The translations under genes and the position numbers were made by a program. This document shows positions 1 through 7,200 of a stretch of 37,500 bases of DNA, in pieces. Source of the DNA: Bacteroidota bacterium (GTDB lineage Bacteria > Bacteroidota > Ignavibacteria > Kapaibacteriales > HRBIN21). Each line of letters opens with the position of its first letter. Within the stretch, counting starts at the first letter, position 1. The notes under the pieces were generated by a model. The model was not told where the DNA came from. It saw nothing but the letters and a program-made list of their open reading frames with translations, and searched no databases. The DNA lies in contig JAUQPL010000004.1 in NCBI GenBank assembly GCA_030550395.1, positions 1-37,500 of the forward strand. The letters are read 5' to 3'.

Positions 1-197
1 TCGAACGACGTGTGCTCGGCCTTGCCGGCCCAGACGAGTTGCGGGTCCAGGTGTGGGTCGTAGGCATAGCGAGTGCTCTGGCGCTCCCGCACTTCGTAAG
101 TCGGCGCCATGCCCGCCGGCGGATTGTTCTTCCGCCGTGCTTGGTCGTGGCGGTAATCTCTGACATGCCCTGCGTTGTGAGCGCTACGTTTCCTCAT
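1..197 (-). CDS. Site-specific DNA methyltransferase (Mod-like), N-terminal fragment
   Basis: The gene runs leftwards off the window; about 65 N-terminal codons are present. I chose ATG at 197 as start: an in-frame TAA lies at 228-230 and a promoter-like sequence lies further upstream (280-309). The peptide carries YRHDQARRKNNPPAGMA near residue 15 and then YAYDPHLDPQLVWAGKAEHT. From memory, this N-terminal signature belongs to adenine-specific DNA methyltransferases of the type III Mod / COG2189 kind, just before the substrate-binding and DPPY-containing parts. The catalytic motifs lie outside the window, so the activity is inferred from the N-terminus only. Its neighbours to the right are a decayed gene and a short transcript, as expected of an accessory restriction-modification locus. 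A DEAD-box helicase partner of such systems is the main alternative. Confidence 0.6.
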   Translation of the reverse strand, partial: MRKRSAHNAGHVRDYRHDQARRKNNPPAGMAPTYEVRERQSTRYAYDPHLDPQLVWAGKAEHTSF

Positions 198-279
198 CGT
201 GCTTGCCCCGGAAGTCTTCACCACTGGTTACCGGAGTCTGCAGTTGCCATCAAAGATTCCTTCGCCTTTCTGCTACCCT

Positions 280-309
280 ATTGTAGCATAGTGACGAAAA
301 ACATCTCAA
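280..309 (-). promoter_or_regulatory. Sigma-70-like promoter for the methyltransferase gene
   Basis: On the minus strand TTGAGA (309-304) and TACAAT (285-280) are separated by 18 bases, with TG one base before the -10, giving an extended -10. Each hexamer is one mismatch from the classical consensus. The start codon at 197 would have a leader of about 75 bases. The shape differs from the TAnnTTTG promoters in the rest of the window, consistent with acquired DNA. Confidence 0.4.
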
Positions 310-365
310 CTCAAAGTCAGCAAATCCTTGAATTTATCGCGTCATAACCTTTTGGCTTTGACGCT

Positions 366-373
366 GCTATAAT
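366..373 (+). promoter_or_regulatory. Extended -10 promoter (TGCTATAAT) of a short transcript
   Basis: A perfect TATAAT (368-373) is preceded by TG at the extended -10 position. No good -35 is seen at 17-18 bases, so recognition would rest on the extended -10. It lies just upstream of a ribosome-binding site and small ORF and about 170 bases before a hairpin terminator. Confidence 0.35.
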
Positions 374-410
374 CATAACCCACATAGACCATGTTAAGGA
401 GCAAAAGTGC

Positions 411-470
411 ATGGCTAATTTACAAAGAGCCAAAAAATCTCTCGCCATCTTCCGTTGCCTTACCGGTTGA
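411..470 (+). CDS. Possible 19-residue peptide (leader or small protein)
   Basis: This short ORF runs ATG to TGA and encodes MANLQRAKKSLAIFRCLTG, which is basic. It has an AAGGAG ribosome-binding site (396-401) nine bases before the ATG, and a perfect extended -10 hexamer about 40 bases upstream. A purine tract (roughly 471-525, rich in GGA and GGG) and a hairpin terminator follow. I do not recognise the peptide. The start faintly recalls ribosomal protein S20, but the ORF is far too short. It could be a small protein, a regulatory leader peptide, or the broken 5' end of a lost gene; alternatively the RNA itself is the product. Confidence 0.3.
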   Translation: MANLQRAKKSLAIFRCLTG

Positions 471-541
471 AAGGAAAGGGTGTCAAGGAGGAAAAGGGAA
501 AGGGGGATAGGTGCAGGGGGAAAGTTCAAATTGTCTTTGGA

Positions 542-574
542 AGAGAGGGTCTTTACGACCCTCTTTCTTTCTTC
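542..574 (+). terminator. Rho-independent terminator of the short transcript
   Basis: A 10-bp stem (542-551 with 557-566, core GAGGGTC/GACCCTC) encloses the 5-base loop TTTAC and is followed on the plus strand by the pyrimidine-rich, T-dominated TCTTTCTTTCTTC. The minus strand lacks a comparable T run, so termination of rightward transcription is the better reading. Confidence 0.5.
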
Positions 575-639
575 GCCACTATCTTACCTTTTGCCCTTTT
601 GGATTTCCTTGGAATGATTTTTCTGCTATCACGCAAGAG

Positions 640-1141
640 GTTTATTTCTTTGATGTTTCGCATGCTGCACATCCCCATGCCATTTTTAAGCGCACCGATT
701 AAGTTCGGTGTCCCGTCATCTTTCGTCGCTGGACCAAGCAATATAACCTTCAAGTGGAGCAATGTGACTGACGTAAGCTTGTGTTTCTTTAAGCAGACCG
801 GGATGCGGTGTCGCCATGCCCCAGTGGTAACCACAAACCCGGCGCTTCATAAGCAGAGGCTATTGGTGAACCAATCGTCACCCCATCAGCATCGCAGGCG
901 ATTGTCTTACAGATGTCTGTTCCCAGTTCTGGTCCCACCGCCAACGATAACGGCTGTTTGTTAAGTTCATCCCGAGGCAGTAGCGATTCGGCGACCGTTG
1001 TTGTCTGCGGAGTGCCAATAGCGAGGGCATGTTTTGCAGTACACGCGATACCATGCCAGCACTAACCGAAGTCGCATCAGTGTCCACGTCTATCAATTGC
1101 CGTGTGACCTTACAACTGGCACAGTTGCCGACGATGGTAGG
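640..1141 (-). pseudogene. Frameshifted remnant of a GuaB3-type IMP dehydrogenase family gene
   Basis: Reading the minus strand across frames gives an ordered series of IMP-dehydrogenase barrel motifs. TIVGNCASCKVTRQLID starts near 1138. ACTAKHALAIGTPQTTT, the catalytic-cysteine loop, then follows in a second frame, and GTDICKTIACDADGVTIGSP, the phosphate-binding part, and EAPG come next. HWGMATPHPGL lies in a third frame. ILLGPATKDDGTPNLIGAL and MRNIKEI, reading back in the first frame, end near 640. At least three frame changes and an in-frame TAG separate them, and the N-terminal half is missing, so no functional product can be made. Motif order matches the GuaB3/IMPDH-related family as I know it. 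Some 170 residues of about 370-480 remain. Confidence 0.65.
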
Positions 1142-1191
1142 TGTTGTTCGTCAAATCTTTTTGGAGTTGAGAGCCTGGAGCCTGCGCAGCA

Positions 1192-1863
1192 ATGGAGCAG
1201 CGGAAGCCTTCTCTTCCTCGACTCCGGCATCACGGGAGTGCTTATTTGTACGTTCCGCAACACCGACTGCGGGTTCTTCCGCCGGGGTATCCACCAGTGC
1301 CTAAGGAATTGGACTGGAGTGCATTCTTCGCCGATGGCTTACCTCCGCAGAATCTAGATGTGGGCTGTGGGGAGGGAGGGTTTCTCCGCAGGTTTGCTGT
1401 CACACATCTGGGGGAAAACATTCTGGGGATAGAGGTACGCAAAGCTCTTGCCGAATGGCTTGCTGGAATCCTGCGGAATGAAGGGCTTCGCAATGCAGCG
1501 GTGCTCTGGTATAGCATTGTCAATGGCCTGCCATTTTTGGAGAGCGGAAGTGTCACCCGAATTTTCTACCTCTTCCCAGATCCATGGCCGAAGAAGCGGC
1601 ATCATAAGCGGAGAGCATTAACCCCGTTTGTGGTCCAAGAATTTGCCCGTGTCCTGCGTCCTGATGGAGTGCTTTACATTGCTACGGACTTCCTTCCGCT
1701 GGATGCATACCATCGGGAGGTGTTGGACAGTACGGGGCTTTTCCGCTACGAGTCTGTGACTGATGACGAAGATTGGGGATTGCCGATGACGGACCGAGAG
1801 CAGTCGTGTCGTCTCCGTGGGATTGCGTATGTCCGTCTGCGGTGCTGGAAAGTGGGACGATGA
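1192..1863 (+). CDS. trmB: tRNA (guanine-N7-)-methyltransferase
   Basis: The enzyme methylates N7 of G46 in the variable loop of tRNAs, using SAM. The 223-residue product is in the family's normal range. The SAM-binding loop DVGCGEGGF lies at about residues 56-64, the acidic residue of motif II is in GIEV (80-82), and the TrmB hallmark YLFPDPWPKKRHHKRR spans 126-141. The first ~30 residues are not conserved; ATG at 1192 has only a weak GGAG upstream, so a slightly later start is possible. The stop codon overlaps the aat start by 4 bases (ATGA, 1860-1863), so the two are probably translated together. Upstream lies decayed DNA and I see no clear promoter. Confidence 0.93.
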   Translation: MEQRKPSLPRLRHHGSAYLYVPQHRLRVLPPGYPPVPKELDWSAFFADGLPPQNLDVGCGEGGFLRRFAVTHLGENILGIEVRKALAEWLAGILRNEGLRNAAVLWYSIVNGLPFLESGSVTRIFYLFPDPWPKKRHHKRRALTPFVVQEFARVLRPDGVLYIATDFLPLDAYHREVLDSTGLFRYESVTDDEDWGLPMTDREQSCRLRGIAYVRLRCWKVGR

Positions 1864-2444
1864 CCAGTGTATTGACTCCCGAGCTCGTACTGCTGGCATA
1901 CCAGCGGGGGTATTTCCCAATGGCTGATCCCGAAACGGGCGAGATCCATTTCTACTCGCCCAATTTGCGGGCGATTATCCCGCTGGAAGGGGTACGGATT
2001 TCTCGATCGCTCCGTCAGACGCTGCGGAAAGGACTTTACGAGATTCGGATTAACACGGCCTTCGAGGCAGTAATGCGCGGCTGTGCTGACCGACCGCAGT
2101 CATGGATTTCCGAGGAGATTATCGCTGTCTACACGGAGCTTCACGCGATGGGATTTGCTCACTCAGTAGAGGCATGGCATGGTGGCGAGCTGGTCGGAGG
2201 GCTCTATGGTGTGGCGTTAGGGGGGGCCTTTTTCGGCGAGTCTATGTTCACGCGCATGCGCGATGCTTCAAAAGTTGCCTTCGTTGCGCTGGTAGAGCGT
2301 CTGCGCCAGCGGGGATTTGTGCTATTGGATGCGCAGTATATCAACCCGCATACACAGCGTTTGGGAGCCGTTGAAATCCCCCGCTCGGAGTATCTGCGGC
2401 GTCTTTGGGAGGCGTTGCGACTCCATTGTCGCTTTGCCGATTGA
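1860..2444 (+). CDS. aat: Leucyl/phenylalanyl-tRNA--protein transferase
   Basis: Aat transfers Leu or Phe from aminoacyl-tRNA to N-terminal Arg or Lys, creating destabilising N-degrons for ClpS/ClpAP. Family signatures are clear: YQRGYFPMAD near residue 14, a SPNLRAIIPL stretch near 33, WHGGELVGGLYG, FFGESMF, DASKVAF and the C-terminal DAQYINPHTQRLGAVEIPR. I start it at the ATG overlapping the trmB stop (ATGA) rather than at the earlier in-frame ATG at 1773, because the extra residues are antisense-like and unconserved. Length is 194 residues, slightly short but complete. The stop is only 3 bases from the convergent stop of the lptA-like gene, leaving no room for a terminator between them. 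Confidence 0.95.
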   Translation: MTSVLTPELVLLAYQRGYFPMADPETGEIHFYSPNLRAIIPLEGVRISRSLRQTLRKGLYEIRINTAFEAVMRGCADRPQSWISEEIIAVYTELHAMGFAHSVEAWHGGELVGGLYGVALGGAFFGESMFTRMRDASKVAFVALVERLRQRGFVLLDAQYINPHTQRLGAVEIPRSEYLRRLWEALRLHCRFAD

Positions 2445-2447
2445 AGC

Positions 2448-3725
2448 TCACGGGAGCCAACGATGGCGGTGACGCCATCTGGGGCGTTGTGGGCGCTCGT
2501 GCTGCCACGCCATACCAGGGAGCGACCATTCTGAGAATCGCTCTGCTACAAGGCTCTCTGGAGCGTATTCTCCGTACACGCTTCCCAGCCACCGAGCTTG
2601 TAGGAGGCTATCGTGCAGGAAGGAGAGCTCAATCCGGTCCGCGCTGTGGCGGAATAGACCTTCGGGCATTCCATCAGCGGAGCGGTGGCAGTAGAGACTG
2701 CGGGCGTTCCCACTGGCAATGAGCGTGGTCAGGGAGTCTGCCTCCTGCTGCAGGAGGATGGAATCAGCTTGCAATTGATGGGTACGGGCAGGGAAGGGAG
2801 TGTGGATGCGCAAACGGGCTTGTCCGAAGAGGGAAAGGGCGCGAAGCTGTCCAGTATTCATCGTAGCATAAACGCTGTCGCCGATCATCTCCGCTGTTCC
2901 GTACCAAAGCACAGGGTTGCCACCGAGCACCAGTACTTCTGGGGAGCGCTCCCACAGGAGCCGTTCGGCTTGCGCTGCCAAGAGGGTATCCTGGAAGAGG
3001 GTTGCGGAGCCGGAAGCAGTGAGCTGAGTGACCCCACTTCGTTGGGACAATACAACAGTGGCAGCGGAGAGCCAGCGGGAGCTTGCGCTGCTATCGGTGC
3101 CGTTCCATTGTTGGAGTAAGGCATTGCCGGAGAGGAGGAGCCAGCCCTCTGCCGGAGAGTATAGGAAGCTATCGGCTTCTGCTTTCACGCGATGGAAGAG
3201 GCTCTCTACGTAGAGACCACCCCAGGCTTGTGCCTGCTCGGTGCGTCGGAAGTACCGCAGAGAGTCGGTCCAGAGCCGAACTGTGTCATCGGCGTAGGAG
3301 ACACCGGTGAAGAAAAGGAGTTCTTGTCGCGGGATGTCATAGGCTGCCCATTGCGAGCGGATGGTGCGGTGGCGTTGGGTAACTTCAGCGCCCCTTTCTG
3401 CTTTTGCCATCCCAATGGTGGGGTCGTACGTAATGACCGGTGCAGTGATGCGCAAATCCCCCTGTTCAATGCGGACGTTATGGCGCAGGATAATAAAACC
3501 AGTCTGCAGGTACTGGATGGCAGAACCGCAGCGGAGTACGGCATTGCCTTGCTGGAGCCAGACGTTTCCTGTTAGCTCCTGAACTTCTCCGCTATCGGAT
3601 TGGCGTCCGGAGAAGCTGTCGGCATGATGCAGGACAATAGGGAGTGGAGGCCCCACAGGACGCTCTTGGGCGACGGCACTAATGGAGTAGCTGCACAGGA
3701 GTCCTATGAGCAGCTTTCGGTACAT
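2448..3725 (-). CDS. OstA/LptA-like periplasmic LPS-transport protein
   Basis: The 425-residue product starts with a signal peptide (MYRKLLIGLLCSYSISAVAQ, cleavage near residue 20). Residues ~30-150 form the OstA-type repeat: an ADS...G...ELTGNVWLQQGN segment, then LRCGSAIQY, RITAPVITYD and further beta-rich repeats of the same kind along the chain. Members of this family form the beta-jellyroll bridge that carries lipopolysaccharide across the periplasm (LptA, LptD N-domain); Bacteroidota and Chlorobiota encode long versions like this. The C-terminus is unusually rich in Arg and His. The start overlaps the end of folC by 22 bases, so it is cotranscribed with folC. Its exact Lpt role cannot be told from sequence. 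Confidence 0.75.
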   Translation of the reverse strand: MYRKLLIGLLCSYSISAVAQERPVGPPLPIVLHHADSFSGRQSDSGEVQELTGNVWLQQGNAVLRCGSAIQYLQTGFIILRHNVRIEQGDLRITAPVITYDPTIGMAKAERGAEVTQRHRTIRSQWAAYDIPRQELLFFTGVSYADDTVRLWTDSLRYFRRTEQAQAWGGLYVESLFHRVKAEADSFLYSPAEGWLLLSGNALLQQWNGTDSSASSRWLSAATVVLSQRSGVTQLTASGSATLFQDTLLAAQAERLLWERSPEVLVLGGNPVLWYGTAEMIGDSVYATMNTGQLRALSLFGQARLRIHTPFPARTHQLQADSILLQQEADSLTTLIASGNARSLYCHRSADGMPEGLFRHSADRIELSFLHDSLLQARWLGSVYGEYAPESLVAERFSEWSLPGMAWQHERPQRPRWRHRHRWLP

Positions 3726-4990
3726 ATGGGCCGGAGGGCTTCTAATGCTTCGCTAACCAGGTAGAAGGAGCCGACAACAAGGGTCGGGGTACGCCGTGCA
3801 TATGCTCTCTGCACGGCATCGGCGACGGTTGGGTATTGCTCGCATTGCTGTATTCCTTGCTGATGGGCAAGCCGGACGAGCTGGTCCGGAGGGAGAGCGC
3901 GTTCTGTCCTTGGCGCGCAGGCATAGAGGAAGGCTGTCCGCGGCTGCAAGAGGCGCAACATTGCAGAAATGTCTTTGTCTGCCATAGCTCCGAAGACAAC
4001 ATGCCAATGCGTAGAGGAGTAGCCGTGTTCATCGAGCGCGCGGAGCAATGCAGCAATTCCGCTGGGATTATGGGCAACGTCCACGATAAGTGGGGGATGA
4101 AGCCGGAGTGGTTCAATCCGTGCCCGTAGTCCACCCCAGTGCCGGACGTTCTGCAATCCTTCTGCCAGGGATTCCATGCTGGTGGGGAAACGGTCGGAGA
4201 GAAGCTCAATGAGGCGAAGCGTGATAGCCAAGTTCCATCGCTGATGTTCTCCGGCAAGAGGAAGCAGGAGCTCCGTACCAGAGGGCAGACGGAGCAATTG
4301 ACAAAAGTTGGGAGTTGCAGCCACAAGTGTCGGAATTGCCGATGGAGCAACTGGGGTAGAGCTGCTTTCGGCTGCCCAGCGGTATAGGAGTTCCTGCAGC
4401 CAAGGACGTCGTTCCCCGATAAGGGCGGCACAGTTCGGTTTAAAGATGCCGGCTTTCTGCCAGGCAATCTCCTGTAGAGAGGAGCCTAAGTACTGCTCGT
4501 GGTCGTAGTCAATGCTGGTGACAACGGCAGCAAGGGGCGAGAGCACGTTCGTAGCGTCGTAGCGCCCTCCCATACCGACCTCTACGACAGCGATTTCGAT
4601 GTCATACTCAGCAAAGAGGATGAAAGCGAGGGCAGTGGTAACTTCAAAAAATGTAGCTCCAATCCGTTCTGCTTGCCGGAGCAGGGAAGGAAGGTAGGTG
4701 GCGAGCGCTTCTTCGGCGACGGGTTTGCCGGCAATGCGGATGCGCTCGCTGAAATGGCATAAGTGGGGTGATGTGTAGAGACCGACGCGATAGCCCTGTG
4801 CCAGCAGAGCGGAAGCCGTCATAGCGCAGACACTGCCTTTCCCATTGGTGCCCGTAACGTGGATAGCAGGATAGCGTCGGTGGGGATTGCCGAAGGCATG
4901 GAGGAGAGCTTCAATACGCTCTAAGCCAGGGCGGATTCCAAAGCGGTGGAGCGCAAAAAGGCGTTGGAGGAGCGTGGAAAGCTGTTCCAT
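3704..4990 (-). CDS. folC: Bifunctional folylpolyglutamate synthase / dihydrofolate synthase
   Basis: FolC adds glutamate to dihydropteroate and then to tetrahydrofolates in the cytoplasm. The ATP-binding P-loop GTNGKGS lies at residues 47-53, TSPHL at 73-77 and SERIRI follows; the Mur-ligase-like central part includes EVGMGGRYDATNV and the lysine loop WQKAGIFK. Length from ATG 4990 is 428 residues, usual for the family. An upstream in-frame TTG at 5014 would add 8 residues, but a TAnnTTTG-like promoter at 5022-5029 would start transcription about there, favouring 4990. It heads a two-gene unit with the OstA-like gene. A second folate gene (5-formyl-THF cyclo-ligase) lies at 9978. Confidence 0.95.
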   Translation of the reverse strand: MEQLSTLLQRLFALHRFGIRPGLERIEALLHAFGNPHRRYPAIHVTGTNGKGSVCAMTASALLAQGYRVGLYTSPHLCHFSERIRIAGKPVAEEALATYLPSLLRQAERIGATFFEVTTALAFILFAEYDIEIAVVEVGMGGRYDATNVLSPLAAVVTSIDYDHEQYLGSSLQEIAWQKAGIFKPNCAALIGERRPWLQELLYRWAAESSSTPVAPSAIPTLVAATPNFCQLLRLPSGTELLLPLAGEHQRWNLAITLRLIELLSDRFPTSMESLAEGLQNVRHWGGLRARIEPLRLHPPLIVDVAHNPSGIAALLRALDEHGYSSTHWHVVFGAMADKDISAMLRLLQPRTAFLYACAPRTERALPPDQLVRLAHQQGIQQCEQYPTVADAVQRAYARRTPTLVVGSFYLVSEALEALRPICTESCS

Positions 4991-5021
4991 TGGCGGACAG
5001 AGAGCGGATTCCAAAAGAGCA

Positions 5022-5029
5022 CGAAATTA
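5022..5029 (-). promoter_or_regulatory. Candidate -7 element (TAATTTCG) for folC
   Basis: On the minus strand TAATTTCG matches the Bacteroidota -7 consensus TAnnTTTG with one mismatch. It lies about 30 bases before the folC ATG. No matching -33 TTTG is seen. Confidence 0.35.
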
Positions 5030-5072
5030 TAAGCCGACAAGCAGCTGTGCACCCCTGTCGTGAACAAAGTTG

Positions 5073-5080
5073 TAATTTTG
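5073..5080 (+). promoter_or_regulatory. -7 element (TAATTTTG) for tRNA-Pro / nadE
   Basis: A perfect TAnnTTTG, in the same TGTAATTTTG context as the promoters at 34971 and (minus strand) 34766. It ends 19 bases before the mature tRNA, so transcription would begin about 5087. The -33 region is weak. Confidence 0.55.
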
Positions 5081-5099
5081 CCGAGCCTTTTCCACAGGT

Positions 5100-5173
<74 letters not shown>

Positions 5174-5196
5174 CAAAGCCTTGGAGAGGCGGGTGG

Positions 5197-7200
5197 ATGC
5201 GCTTCCCGCTGCACCGGTATGGCTTTCTCCGTTTAGCGGTCGTTTCCCCGGAGCTCCGTGTTGGCGACGTCCGATTCAATGTTGCCCGGATTGCAGAAGC
5301 GCTGCAGCAGGCGGCGGAACAGGGCGCTCACCTTGTGCTTTTTCCTGAACTGTCATTGACCGGCTACACGTGTGGGGATCTCTTCTACGAAGCTGTGCTC
5401 CGCCAGGAGGCGTGGGAGGGACTGAAAGAGCTTTTGCCTATGACACAGCGCCTGGAGCTTGTTGCTGTTGTTGGACTACCGGTGGAGGTAACCGGACGCT
5501 TGTACAACTGTGCAGCAGTACTGGCGCATGGACGGCTCTGTGGGGTAGTTCCTAAGGCATACTTGCCGAACACAGCCGAATTTTACGAACGACGCTGGTT
5601 TGCCTCGGAGTACGAGCGGCAAAGCGATGTCGTGTTGTTTGGCAGTGATTCGGTCCCATTCGGAGCAGACCTACTATTTCGTGTGGAAAATGTCCCCGGG
5701 GCGGTGATAGGCATTGAGATCTGCGAAGATCTTTGGGCTCCGCAGCCGCCGAGTAGCCAAATGGCGGTAGCAGGTGCTACAATCCTGCTCAATCTTTCCT
5801 CCAGCAATGAGGTATTGGGAAAGGCGGCATACCGGCGCTTGTTGGTGCAATCCCAATCGGGGCGGTGCATTGCCGCTTATGCCTATGCTTCGGCAGGGAT
5901 GTGGGAGTCAACGACAGATTTGGTCTTTTCCGGACATAGCCTGGTTGCAGAAAACGGAGTCCTCCTGGCAGAGAGCTCGCGCTTTTCCTTGCAGACAGAG
6001 CTGACCCTTGCAGATGTAGACGTGGAGCGCTTAGTCCATGACCGTCTGCAGAACAGCAGCTTTGCCGCTTCCTCTCCACACCGAGCCTATCGGTTCGTTT
6101 CACTCACGGTAGCGGAACGGTGGAGCGAGCGATTGTACCGTCCGCTTTCTGCAAGACCGTTCGTCCCAGAGGATGTCCACGAACAGGAGCGGCGAGCAGA
6201 AGAAATTTTTGCCATCCAGACCAGGGGCTTAGCACGCCGGCTTCTCCACCTTGGGAAAGATACCAGTGTTGTTGTCGGCGTCTCTGGCGGATTGGACTCC
6301 ACTTTAGCATTGTTGGTGTCGGTAGCGACGATGGATCTACTAGGGTGGGAACGTCGCCGTGTCCATGCTGTCTCAATGCCTGGACCTGGCTCAAGTGAGC
6401 GAACGCAACACAATGCTCAGCGCTTAGCACAGGCATTGGGAGCGACGCTCCATGTCATCCCCATCGCCGAAGCGCTTCGGCAGCATTTGCGCGACATTGG
6501 ACATCCGGAAGGGCAGACGGATGTCACTTACGAAAATGCGCAAGCGCGCGAACGGATGCAAATCCTCTTTGATCTTGCAAACCGACTTGGGGCTCTTGTC
6601 GTGGGGACGAGCGATCTGTCTGAATTGGCGCTGGGCTGGTCTACTTACGGTGGGGATCACCTCTCCGCTTATGGAGTCAATGCTGGTATTCCGAAGACGT
6701 TAGTGCGCTTCATTGTCCAGTGGTGTGCCCAGCGAGTGTTTACAGGCGAGGTAGCAGCCCTGTTGCTTGATATCTGTGCAACCCCTGTCTCCCCAGAGCT
6801 CTTGCCTCCAGCACCTGATGGCAGCATCCGGCAGGCAACAGAGGAAATCCTGGGGCCATTTGAGGTACATGACTTTGTGCTCTTCCACCTGTTGCGCTAC
6901 CACTTTGCCCCGCAGAAGATTTTTCTCTTAGCTCGCCTTGCCTTTGGGGGACGTTATCGGGCCGAGCACCTTCTGCAATGGATGCGGATCTTCTATCAGC
7001 GCTTCTTTGCCTACCAATTCAAGCGTTCCTGCTTGCCTGATGGACCCAAAGTTGGGACCGTTGCCCTTTCGCCCCGAGGGGACTGGCGCATGCCCAGTGA
7101 TGCCTCCATTGCGCTCTGGATGGAGCAAATAGAACAGCTGACGCAACAGCTTCCTGCTTCACTCTCGCAAAGCCCCGCTAAGGAGACCTCGGATCAGTAG
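5197..7200 (+). CDS. nadE: Glutamine-dependent NAD+ synthetase
   Basis: The enzyme makes NAD+ from deamido-NAD+, ATP and glutamine-derived ammonia. The N-terminal nitrilase-type glutaminase domain has the triad Glu51 (LFPELSLTG), Lys120 (VVPKAYLPN) and Cys176 (IEICEDLW). The C-terminal synthetase domain has the PP-loop SGGLDST near residue 363 and GTSDLSELALGWSTYG further on. ATG at 5197 gives 667 residues, normal for the two-domain form, and has GAGAGG upstream; an in-frame ATG at 5137 would lie inside the tRNA and is rejected. The last 42 bases overlap the end of the convergent permease gene. nadD, the preceding step in the pathway, is encoded nearby on the other strand. Confidence 0.96.
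   Translation: MRFPLHRYGFLRLAVVSPELRVGDVRFNVARIAEALQQAAEQGAHLVLFPELSLTGYTCGDLFYEAVLRQEAWEGLKELLPMTQRLELVAVVGLPVEVTGRLYNCAAVLAHGRLCGVVPKAYLPNTAEFYERRWFASEYERQSDVVLFGSDSVPFGADLLFRVENVPGAVIGIEICEDLWAPQPPSSQMAVAGATILLNLSSSNEVLGKAAYRRLLVQSQSGRCIAAYAYASAGMWESTTDLVFSGHSLVAENGVLLAESSRFSLQTELTLADVDVERLVHDRLQNSSFAASSPHRAYRFVSLTVAERWSERLYRPLSARPFVPEDVHEQERRAEEIFAIQTRGLARRLLHLGKDTSVVVGVSGGLDSTLALLVSVATMDLLGWERRRVHAVSMPGPGSSERTQHNAQRLAQALGATLHVIPIAEALRQHLRDIGHPEGQTDVTYENAQARERMQILFDLANRLGALVVGTSDLSELALGWSTYGGDHLSAYGVNAGIPKTLVRFIVQWCAQRVFTGEVAALLLDICATPVSPELLPPAPDGSIRQATEEILGPFEVHDFVLFHLLRYHFAPQKIFLLARLAFGGRYRAEHLLQWMRIFYQRFFAYQFKRSCLPDGPKVGTVALSPRGDWRMPSDASIALWMEQIEQLTQQLPASLSQSPAKETSDQ

Noticed and set aside
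411-440. Possible start of ribosomal protein S20 (rpsT), from MANLQRAKK
   Set aside because: The frame stops after 19 codons and no further S20-like sequence follows in any frame.
455-964. 169-codon plus-strand ORF
   Set aside because: It crosses the terminator and lies antisense to the IMPDH remnant; the composition is not protein-like and no motif is visible.
1029-1357. Overlapping plus-strand ORFs before trmB
   Set aside because: Low-complexity Ser/Ala/Arg products that run out of frame into trmB; no conserved motif.
3796-4762. Plus-strand ORFs opposite folC
   Set aside because: They are shadows of the well-supported minus-strand folC frame; no family motif or ribosome-binding site.
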